64,000 nt of DNA from Erwinia oleae. GTDB taxonomy: Bacteria; Pseudomonadota; Gammaproteobacteria; Enterobacterales; Enterobacteriaceae. Location: the NCBI RefSeq assembly GCF_000770305.1, contig NZ_JNVB01000005.1, forward strand, positions 44,764 to 108,763. The letters are read 5' to 3'. Every line of letters begins with the position of its first letter. Position 1 is the first letter of the stretch. The notes beneath the pieces were generated by a model. It saw only the letters and a program-made list of their open reading frames with translations, ran no database searches and had not been told where the DNA came from. This document shows, one piece after another, positions 29,449-36,991 of this stretch. A program made the translations under genes and the position numbers.

Positions 29449-29913
29449 TTAACGTAAATAGTGAATAACCTGATTACTGCTGCCGCGCCACCGCAGGGCG
29501 GGATCTTTCAACGCTTCGACAAACTTACCGTCAATCAGCACGTTGATCTGCGCCGCGACCTGGCGCTGCGCATCGCTGAGCTCATCCAGCCGGTAGCCGG
29601 TCCACAGCCAGATATTCTTCCCTTCGCACTCGCGACGGACGCGCTTTACCAGCCTCAGCACGTCGGCCACGTTGGCCGGATGCAGCGGATCGCCGCCGGA
29701 GAGCGACAGCCCCTGGCGAGGAATGCGCGTATCGTTAAGATCGGCAATCAGCTGCTCTTCCATCTGAACCGTGAAAGGAACGCCGGAATTCACCCGCCAG
29801 GTGCGCTTGTTGTAGCACCCCACGCAGGCATGCTCGCAACCCGCCACAAACAGCGTGCAGCGGGTTCCCGGCCCGTTAATCACATCGACCGGATAGTATT
29901 GATGAATATTCAC
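29449..29913 (-). CDS. nrdG: Anaerobic ribonucleotide reductase activating protein
   Basis: NrdG is a radical-SAM enzyme that puts the glycyl radical on NrdD, allowing deoxyribonucleotide synthesis without oxygen. The 154-residue protein has the CxxxCxxC cluster motif at C26, C30 and C33 (AGCEHACVGCYNK) and LSGGDPLHPAN for SAM binding. The length equals E. coli. The start overlaps the nrdD stop by 4 bases, so the two are translationally coupled. Confidence 0.97.
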   Translation of the reverse strand: MNIHQYYPVDVINGPGTRCTLFVAGCEHACVGCYNKRTWRVNSGVPFTVQMEEQLIADLNDTRIPRQGLSLSGGDPLHPANVADVLRLVKRVRRECEGKNIWLWTGYRLDELSDAQRQVAAQINVLIDGKFVEALKDPALRWRGSSNQVIHYLR

Positions 29914-32048
29914 TCCAGTTGCCCGCTGTTCAGATGCTTGACGCGGCGTTTCACCTCTTCCTGCTTACCGGCGTTAAAAGGACGTGCGTCCGGGCTGCCG
30001 AGATAGCCGCAAACGCGACGCGTCACAGAGACGCGCGCGGCGTCGTGATTACCGCATTTCGGGCAGGTGAAGCCTTTGCTGGTGCAGGCGAACTCACCGG
30101 TAAAGCCGCATTCGTAGCACTCATCAATCGGCGTGTTGGTGCCGTAATAGGGCACGCGACTGTAGCTGTAGTCCCACACGTCTTCCAGCGCTTTCAGATT
30201 GTGTTGAAGATTGGGGTATTCGCCGTAACAGATGAACCCGCCGTTTGCCAGCGGCGGATAGTCGGCTTCAAAATCGATTTTGTCGTAGGGATTTACCTTT
30301 TTTTCCACGTCGAGATGAAACGAGTTGGTGTAGTAGCCTTTATCGGTCACGCCTTTGACCACCCCGAACTCTGCCGCATCCAGACGACAGAAGCGGTCAC
30401 AGAGGTTTTCGCTTGGCGTGCTGTAAAGGCTGAAGCCGTAGCCGGTTTCGTTTTTCCACGCCTCTACCGCCTCGCTCAGACGACGCACGATAGCCACGGC
30501 TTTTTCGCGCAGTTGCGCATCGTCATAGACGTGCGTGTCGCCACCGCTCAGCGCATTAATCGTTTCATGTATGCCAATGTAACCCAGCGAAATCGAGGCT
30601 CTGCCGTTTTTAAAGATCGCCGCAACGTTATCATCCGCTTTCAGCCGCACGCCGCAGGCACCTTCCATATAGAGAATCGGTGCGACGCGCGCTTTCACGC
30701 TTTCCAGCCGGGCGATACGCGTCATCAGCGCTTTTTTCGCCAGCAGCAGCCTTTCGTCAAGCAGCGTCCAGAAGGTGGCTTCGTCGCCTTTGGCTTCCAG
30801 CGCGATACGCGGCAGGTTAAGGCTGATAACGCCGATATTATTGCGGCCTTCGTGCACCAGCTTGCCGTTTTTCTCCCAGGCGCTGAGGAAACTACGGCAG
30901 CCCATCGGGGTTTTAAACGAGCCGGTCACTTTCACCACCTGCTCGTAGTTGAGAATATCCGGGTACATGCGCTTGCTGGCGCACTCCAGCGCAAGCTGTT
31001 TGATGTCGTAATTCACCTCGCCAGGCGCGCGGTTCAGCCCTGCTTTAATGGCAAAAACCAGTTTCGGAAACACCGCCGTTTTGTGGTTTTTGCCGAGGCC
31101 TGCAATGCGGTTACGCAGGATCGACTGCTGGACCAGACGCGCCGACCAGCTGGTGCCCAGGCCAAAGCCAAAGGTGACGAAAGGCGTCTGTCCGTTGGCG
31201 GTATGCAGCGTGTTGACCTCGTATTCCAGCGACTGGAAAGCGTCATAGCACTCTTTTTCCGTGCGGGTGCGCGCATACGTTTCCGCGTCGGGGATCTGCC
31301 ACTCCTGCGCGATGGCGCGATGCTTCACCAGGCTGGCCTCAACGAACGGTGCCAGAACCTCGTCAATGCGGTTAATGGTGGTGCCGCCGTAAATATGGCT
31401 GGCGACCTGGGCAATAATCTGCGCGGTCACGGCGGTGGCGGTAGAGATCGATTTAGGCGGTTCAATCTCCGCATTGCCCATTTTAAAACCGTGGGTCAGC
31501 ATGCCTTTCAGATCGATCAACATGCAGTTGAACATCGGGAAGAACGGCGAGTAGTCGAGATCGTGGTAGTGGATTTCGCCGCGCTCGTGAGCGGTCACCA
31601 CGTCGCGCGGTAAAATATGCTGCGTGGCGTAGTGTTTTGCGACGATGCCCGCCAGCAGATCGCGCTGGGTAGGGATCACCTTGCTGTCTTTGTTGGCGTT
31701 TTCGTTCAGCAGGGCGGGGTTGCTCTGTTCAACCAGACCGCGAATGGCCTTGTTCAGTTTACCGCGCAGCTCGCGGGCGATGTCCCGGTCATGGCGATAT
31801 TCAATGTAGGTGCGGGCAAGCTCGGGGTAGCGGCCGGCCATCAACTGATTTTCGACCGTTTTCTGCACATCGCTGATGTCGACCTGTTCACAATCCTGTA
31901 GCCGCTGGCAAATCTGTTCGGTGAGGGTAGCGCAATAATCGCTGTCTGTAATATCGGCCGCCCGCGCCGCGCCGAGAATCGCGTCGTGAATGCGTGTTTT
32001 ATCGAAAGCCACACGGCAACCATCCCGCTTTATCACCATACAAACCAT
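29910..32048 (-). CDS. nrdD: Anaerobic ribonucleoside-triphosphate reductase
   Basis: NrdD reduces ribonucleoside triphosphates to deoxy forms under anaerobiosis, using a glycyl radical. The 712-residue protein has an N-terminal ATP-cone (residues about 4-95, VIKRDGCRVAFDKTRI), the catalytic barrel, and a zinc site near the end (CYECGFTGEFACTSKGFTCPKCG). The glycyl radical motif RRVCGYLGSPDARPF follows. The start at 32048 has AGGGAG upstream. Two NrdR-box candidates precede the gene. In E. coli treC lies directly beside nrdD; here a SNF2 helicase gene intervenes. Confidence 0.97.
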   Translation of the reverse strand: MVCMVIKRDGCRVAFDKTRIHDAILGAARAADITDSDYCATLTEQICQRLQDCEQVDISDVQKTVENQLMAGRYPELARTYIEYRHDRDIARELRGKLNKAIRGLVEQSNPALLNENANKDSKVIPTQRDLLAGIVAKHYATQHILPRDVVTAHERGEIHYHDLDYSPFFPMFNCMLIDLKGMLTHGFKMGNAEIEPPKSISTATAVTAQIIAQVASHIYGGTTINRIDEVLAPFVEASLVKHRAIAQEWQIPDAETYARTRTEKECYDAFQSLEYEVNTLHTANGQTPFVTFGFGLGTSWSARLVQQSILRNRIAGLGKNHKTAVFPKLVFAIKAGLNRAPGEVNYDIKQLALECASKRMYPDILNYEQVVKVTGSFKTPMGCRSFLSAWEKNGKLVHEGRNNIGVISLNLPRIALEAKGDEATFWTLLDERLLLAKKALMTRIARLESVKARVAPILYMEGACGVRLKADDNVAAIFKNGRASISLGYIGIHETINALSGGDTHVYDDAQLREKAVAIVRRLSEAVEAWKNETGYGFSLYSTPSENLCDRFCRLDAAEFGVVKGVTDKGYYTNSFHLDVEKKVNPYDKIDFEADYPPLANGGFICYGEYPNLQHNLKALEDVWDYSYSRVPYYGTNTPIDECYECGFTGEFACTSKGFTCPKCGNHDAARVSVTRRVCGYLGSPDARPFNAGKQEEVKRRVKHLNSGQLE

Positions 32049-32067
32049 CTCATGCTCCCTTACCTGA

Positions 32068-32083
32068 AATCTATATATTGATT
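32068..32083. promoter_or_regulatory. NrdR box 1 candidate upstream of nrdD
   Basis: AATCTATATATTGATT matches 11 of 16 positions of the NrdR box ACACTATATATAGTGT. It begins 20 bases before the nrdD start codon. Confidence 0.6.
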
Positions 32084-32099
32084 TATATTGGTATAGTAA

Positions 32100-32115
32100 G
32101 CGCTATATGTGGTGT
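32100..32115. promoter_or_regulatory. NrdR box 2 candidate upstream of nrdD
   Basis: GCGCTATATGTGGTGT matches 12 of 16 positions of the NrdR box. It lies exactly 32 bp, about three helical turns, from box 1. Tandem boxes with this spacing are the known arrangement for NrdR repression of ribonucleotide reductase genes. Confidence 0.65.
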
Positions 32116-32433
32116 TTTCGCCTTTTTTAACTACAGATTTATTGACCTGACGCAAAGATTAAAAATGGGCGTAGTAAAATCAGTCAGCTAAAGAGTGAGG
32201 CACATGGGATAATCTGAAGGCACGGGAAGAGGCTCCGGCCCGCACTCTGAAACGCAGTGGCCGACGTGGTCGTCATCCTCTGCTTTGACCTTCCGTCAGC
32301 CGTAAACGCTGTTACCGATCGACGCAACGCGCTTTTTATCGGCCAATTGCCCCCTGATGGTTGCAATAGCCGGGTCGGAATTCATATTATTGCCTGTTAC
32401 GCTTTGCAAGCATGCCCTTCAGGATACCGTCTG
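32116..32433. other. Gap between nrdD and the SNF2 helicase gene
   Basis: The divergent control region continues here. The helicase frame is open back to 32257, but the residues before MPSVTYNEKQ do not resemble a protein domain. I see no other gene in it. Confidence 0.4.
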
Positions 32434-34986
32434 ATGCCTTCTGTAACGTACAATGAAAAACAGGTTAATCGATGGATCGGTGCGCGCACCGTCGCCAGAG
32501 CGAAAGACCTGGTTGAAAAAGTTCAGAAACTGGCGTGGCAAAACAATCTGCTCACCGCTGAAGTGCCCGGCAGTAAAATCGAACCTTTCCAGGTGATGGT
32601 GCATTTCAGTCGCCCGCAGGGGAAGCTGCACGCCAGCGGCGAGTGCACCTGCCCGGTAAAAAACAACTGTCGACACGTGGCCGCCGTGATGCTGGCTGAT
32701 CTGCGCCAGCCCCGGACGATGGCCGAACAGCCCGTTGTCGATGCGCTGACGGCGATGCCGGTTCCCCGGCTGCGTCTGACTTCCCGCGCCAAATTTATCA
32801 GCGGCTTTGGCCGCTACGGTCATCGCCAGAAGCGGCTGGATTTTGCTGCGCTCTGTTTCGATTACGCGGGCGTGGCGGTGGCGGCAGGCAGCGATGGCGA
32901 AAGGTTTGCCGATCAACTCGGCAGGCTGTTTCTTCTTCATCGCCAGCCAGCGCTGGAGCAGCGCTGGCTGGAAACGCTTAATGCGGCGGGCCTCGCCACT
33001 ATCCCGGCCACGCATATCTATACGCCCGCCTCGGCGCCGCTGCCGCCGCTGATCTTCGCGCCTGAGTCGCCGCTGCTCTGGCGTCAATTTATGCAGGAGA
33101 AGCTGCCCGCGCTGCGCGCGCAGGGCTGGCGCATTGAGATTGATGACGACTTCACCTGGAACGTCACCGAAATCGACGCCGTTCACGGCCACGTCGCGCA
33201 GGGCGACGACGGCTGGCTGACGCTGGAGGTCGCGGTTCAGGTCGGCGCGCGTCAGCAAAATCTTCAGCCGCTGCTCAGCCCGCTGTTCCAGCGCGATCGC
33301 CGCTGGTTTTCCGGCAATCTTGCCAGCATCCCTGACGATGAGCGCATAGAGCTGCGCGGCGAGGAGAACGAACGGCTGCACGTCAGCGCCGCCACGCTCA
33401 AGCCGGTGATTGGCAGCCTGATCGACTTTTTTGCGCAGGGCGCCACCACGCCGCTGCGGCTGCCCTTGTATGAAGCGGGCAGGTTGACGGCGCTGGGCGA
33501 TCGCTGGCAATTTTCCGGTGAAGACGGCCAGCTCGCCGGACGCCTGCGCGCGGGTGAAGGGATTGTGGCGGTGGCGCCGCCGTCCGGGCTGCGGGCGCGG
33601 CTGCGTGACTATCAACAGCAGGGTGTGAACTGGATGCAGTTTCTGCGCGCTAACGAGCTCTCGGGCGTGCTGGCGGACGATATGGGACTGGGTAAAACCG
33701 TGCAGACGCTGGCGCACCTGCTGCTGGAAAAAGAGAGCGGGCGGCTGGATCGTCCTGCGCTGATCGTGGTGCCGACCACGCTGGTCTACAACTGGACGCA
33801 GGAAGCCAGCCGCTTTGCGCCCGATCTGCGCGTGCTGGCGCTGACCGGCGCGCAGCGAAAAGAGTCGTGGCATCTTATCAGCGAGTACGACGTGGTGCTG
33901 ACCACCTATTCGCTGCTGTGGCGCGACCAGCCGCAGCTGATCGGCACCAGCTACCATTTTCTGATCCTTGATGAAGCGCAGTACGTAAAAAACAGCGCAT
34001 CGCGCGCCTCTGGGGTGATCCGCACGCTGAAGGCGCGGCATCGCCTTTGCCTTACCGGCACGCCGCTGGAAAATCACCTCGGCGAGCTCTGGTCGCAGTT
34101 TGATTTTCTGCTGCCGGGCTTCCTTGGCAGCGAAAAACAGTTTACCCAGGAGTGGCGCGTGCCGATTGAGCGTAACGGTGACCGCGTGCGCCAGGAACTG
34201 CTCGCCAGAAGAATACGCCCCTTTATGCTGCGCCGTCGCAAGCAGGAGGTGGCAAAAGAGCTGCCGCCGAAAACCACCATTGTTCGTCAGGTGGCGCTGG
34301 AGGGCGCGCAGTGCGATCTCTACGAGTCGGTGCGCAGTGCAATGCAGGCTCGCGTTCGCCGCGCGGTTGAGCAGCAGGGCGCAGGACGAAGCCATCTGCT
34401 GGTGCTGGATGCGCTACTCAAGCTGCGGCAGATCTGTTGCGATCCGCGCCTGATGCAAAAAGAGAGCGACGTGGGCAGCGCCAAGCTTGCGCTACTGCGT
34501 GAGATGCTGGTCGATCTGCTGGCGGAGGATCGCCGCATTTTGATCTTCTCGCAGTTTACCACCATGCTGTCGCTGATCGCCGCAGAACTGCAAAAAGCGC
34601 ATATCCCGTTCGTGACGCTGACCGGCAGCACGCGCGATCGCATTGAACCGGTTCGACGCTTCCAGGACGGTGAAGTGCCGGTGTTTCTGATCAGCCTGAA
34701 GGCAGGCGGCGTCGGCCTGAACCTCACTGCGGCGGATACGGTGATCCATTACGATCCGTGGTGGAACCCGGCAGTCGAAAACCAGGCTACGGATCGTGCG
34801 TATCGTCTCGGCCAGGAGAAGCGCGTATTTGTGTATAAGCTGATTGCGGCAGGCAGTATTGAAGAGAAGATCGTCGCACTTCAGCAGCAGAAGGCCGATC
34901 TTGCAGGCGGTATTCTCGAAGATGCCCTCAGCGAACCGGCCAGCTTCACCGCAGATGAGCTGGCCGCGCTGTTTGAACCGCTCTAG
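32434..34986 (+). CDS. SWIM zinc-finger SNF2-family helicase
   Basis: The 850-residue protein has an N-terminal SWIM zinc finger (CTCPVKNNCRHVA from about residue 71) and a long middle region. A SNF2 ATPase follows, with DDMGLGKTVQTL near residue 415, LDEAQYVKN near 510, TGTPLENHLGELWSQFDF, and the helicase C half ending YDPWWNPAVENQATDRAYRLGQ. Such proteins are dsDNA translocases; bacterial HepA/RapA-like members act on transcription complexes or repair, and this one's role is unknown. I choose the ATG at 32434, with AGGA upstream. It sits between nrdD and treC, which are neighbours in E. coli. Confidence 0.88.
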   Translation: MPSVTYNEKQVNRWIGARTVARAKDLVEKVQKLAWQNNLLTAEVPGSKIEPFQVMVHFSRPQGKLHASGECTCPVKNNCRHVAAVMLADLRQPRTMAEQPVVDALTAMPVPRLRLTSRAKFISGFGRYGHRQKRLDFAALCFDYAGVAVAAGSDGERFADQLGRLFLLHRQPALEQRWLETLNAAGLATIPATHIYTPASAPLPPLIFAPESPLLWRQFMQEKLPALRAQGWRIEIDDDFTWNVTEIDAVHGHVAQGDDGWLTLEVAVQVGARQQNLQPLLSPLFQRDRRWFSGNLASIPDDERIELRGEENERLHVSAATLKPVIGSLIDFFAQGATTPLRLPLYEAGRLTALGDRWQFSGEDGQLAGRLRAGEGIVAVAPPSGLRARLRDYQQQGVNWMQFLRANELSGVLADDMGLGKTVQTLAHLLLEKESGRLDRPALIVVPTTLVYNWTQEASRFAPDLRVLALTGAQRKESWHLISEYDVVLTTYSLLWRDQPQLIGTSYHFLILDEAQYVKNSASRASGVIRTLKARHRLCLTGTPLENHLGELWSQFDFLLPGFLGSEKQFTQEWRVPIERNGDRVRQELLARRIRPFMLRRRKQEVAKELPPKTTIVRQVALEGAQCDLYESVRSAMQARVRRAVEQQGAGRSHLLVLDALLKLRQICCDPRLMQKESDVGSAKLALLREMLVDLLAEDRRILIFSQFTTMLSLIAAELQKAHIPFVTLTGSTRDRIEPVRRFQDGEVPVFLISLKAGGVGLNLTAADTVIHYDPWWNPAVENQATDRAYRLGQEKRVFVYKLIAAGSIEEKIVALQQQKADLAGGILEDALSEPASFTADELAALFEPL

Positions 34987-34990
34987 CGAC

Positions 34991-36652
34991 TCATCCTTTT
35001 TTTTGATACCACCACACGGCCTCCCAGGGACGCAGCATGATCTCGCCTGGCGTGACGTGTGTGTCAGGATAGTTGCTGATCAGCACCTCCCAGCGCCCGC
35101 GGTAGGCCGGCGGGTGCCACACCTGGGTGTCGCCGCTGAAGTTTGCAGCCACCACCAGCGTCTCGTTCTCATAACGGCGGCCGTAACACCATAAATGCGG
35201 ATGCTCCGGCAGCAAATCGAGGTATTCGCCCCATGTCAGAATGGGATAGCGTTTACGTAGCTGAATCAGCTTTTGATAGGTGTAGAACACCGAATTTTCG
35301 TCGGCGAGTGCCGCCTCAGCGTTGATCGTTTCCGTGTTGTCACACATGCCGATCCACGGCGTGCCGCTGGTGAAACCGCCGTTCTCGCCCGCGTGCCAGG
35401 GGATGGGCGCGCGTCCGTTGTCGCGTGATTTGCTGGCGAGGATTGCCAGCAAATTATCGCTGTCGCGTCCCTGGGAGCGCAGATCGGCATACATGTTGTG
35501 GCTTTCAATGTCGCGATAATCGATAATGCGGCTGTAGTGCGGGTTGGTCATGCCCAGCTCTTCACCCTGAAAGATATAGGGCGTGCCCTGCATGCCATGC
35601 AGCACCAGCGCCAGCATCTTCGCCGACTGCACCCGATACTGTCCTTCATCGCCCCAGCGCGACACCACGCGCGGCTGGTCGTGGTTACACCAGAACAGCG
35701 CATTCCACGCTTTGCCATGCATGCCGTGCTGCCAGTGGGTGAAAATGGCCTTTTGCGCGACCAGATCGAGCGGCGTTAACGTCCATTTCTGCCCGTTATA
35801 AAAATCCACCTCAACGTGATCGAAACTAAATACCATTGACAGCTCTTCGCCGCCCAGCGATCCGTAACGCTGGCAGTGCGCAAGCGTAGCCGAAGACATT
35901 TCGCCGACGGTCATCAGTTCACGTGGACGGAAGACGTCATTGCTCATCTCCTGCATAAACTCGTGGATGCGCGGCCCGTCGGTATAAAGACGCAGCCCGT
36001 CGCCATTGGGATCGTCAGGAAAGTCCTGATGCTTGGACACCAGATTCACCACATCAAGCCGCAGCCCGTCGATGCCGCGATCGGCCCAGAAGTTGACGAT
36101 CTGCTTCAGTTCGGCGCGCAGGTTTTCATTTTCCCAGTTAAGTTCGGCCTGCTCGGGCGCCCAGAGATGCATATAGTACTGACCGCTCTCCGGGTGCCAG
36201 CGCCAGGCGCTGCCGCCGAACTTTGACATCCAGTTATTTGGCGGCTCGGTGGGCGTGCCGTCGCGCCAGATATAGTAAGAACGGTAGGGGCTTTCTTTGT
36301 TCAGCGCTTCGTGAAACCAGTGATGCTGCGTGGAGCTATGGTTAAAAACCATATCTAAAATCAGGCGCATACCGCGGCGGTGCGTCTCTGTCACCAGGTT
36401 ATCGAAGTCGGCCAGCGTGCCGTAGGCGGGATCGATAGCGGTATAGTTTGCGACGTCGTAGCCGTTGTCTACCTGCGGCGAAAGATAGAACGGCGTCAGC
36501 CAGATGGCATCCACGCCGAGCGTTTTAAGATAGTCGAGATGTTCAATCACCCCGGCGATGTCGCCGGTTCCGCTGCCCGTCGTGTCCTGGAAGCTTTTGG
36601 GATAAATTTGATAGATCACGCCGTTCTGCCACCACGGTGGAATTTTATTCAT
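34991..36652 (-). CDS. treC: Trehalose-6-phosphate hydrolase
   Basis: TreC hydrolyses trehalose-6-phosphate to glucose and glucose-6-phosphate in the cytoplasm. The 553-residue GH13 enzyme shows MVFNHSS, the nucleophile in DGLRLDVVNL, the acid/base glutamate in TVGEMSS, and NHDQPRVVSRWGDEG. It is closely similar to E. coli TreC along its whole length, more so than to oligo-1,6-glucosidases. The usual partners treB (PTS transporter) and treR are not in this window. The gene ends 4 bases from the convergent SNF2 gene. Confidence 0.93.
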   Translation of the reverse strand: MNKIPPWWQNGVIYQIYPKSFQDTTGSGTGDIAGVIEHLDYLKTLGVDAIWLTPFYLSPQVDNGYDVANYTAIDPAYGTLADFDNLVTETHRRGMRLILDMVFNHSSTQHHWFHEALNKESPYRSYYIWRDGTPTEPPNNWMSKFGGSAWRWHPESGQYYMHLWAPEQAELNWENENLRAELKQIVNFWADRGIDGLRLDVVNLVSKHQDFPDDPNGDGLRLYTDGPRIHEFMQEMSNDVFRPRELMTVGEMSSATLAHCQRYGSLGGEELSMVFSFDHVEVDFYNGQKWTLTPLDLVAQKAIFTHWQHGMHGKAWNALFWCNHDQPRVVSRWGDEGQYRVQSAKMLALVLHGMQGTPYIFQGEELGMTNPHYSRIIDYRDIESHNMYADLRSQGRDSDNLLAILASKSRDNGRAPIPWHAGENGGFTSGTPWIGMCDNTETINAEAALADENSVFYTYQKLIQLRKRYPILTWGEYLDLLPEHPHLWCYGRRYENETLVVAANFSGDTQVWHPPAYRGRWEVLISNYPDTHVTPGEIMLRPWEAVWWYQKKG

Positions 36653-36991
36653 TGCTCAATCCCGTTATAGGGTGAAAACATCCACCCACGCTTTATAAGA
36701 TGATTTTTATTCTTCTATAAGGTTAGCCATTAACTCGCAAGGTGGAACCACGCAGAGAGGGGGAAACAGAAAAAAATTGTCAATAAAACGCGTCACTGTC
36801 GGGTGAATCGCAGCGCATCAGCGCTCGTTTCCTTTCGTCCTTCCGACAAACTGAGATTTTTCCGGCGGCAGGCGCGTCACAAATTGCAGAAAACGCGGGA
36901 AAAGCAGGCGAGTTGTAACTTGATGTGTCACGCGAATTATGTTTTATGGATAACAGCCCGCACTGGATTGTTATGCTACAGGAGAGTTAAC
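36653..36991. other. Divergent gap between treC and the GH20 gene
   Basis: These 339 bases must carry both promoters. The reading frame of the GH20 gene is open back to 36803 but does not look coding. I found no clear TreR or CRP site. Confidence 0.4.

Noticed and set aside
29919..31613. A 564-codon open frame on the plus strand opposite nrdD
   Set aside because: It is antisense to the strongly conserved nrdD, matches no family I recognise, and reflects codon bias of the opposite strand.
32419..34395. A 658-codon open frame on the minus strand opposite the SNF2 helicase gene
   Set aside because: The plus strand encodes all SNF2 and SWIM motifs; the antisense product is an arginine/glutamine-rich shadow without motifs.
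34991..36652. Oligo-1,6-glucosidase instead of TreC
   Set aside because: The sequence follows E. coli TreC over its whole length, and the locus next to nrdD is the treC locus.
36803..36991. Longer GH20 product starting at 36803
   Set aside because: It would bury the clear signal peptide 63 residues inside the protein; the GTG at 36992 has AGGAGAG upstream.
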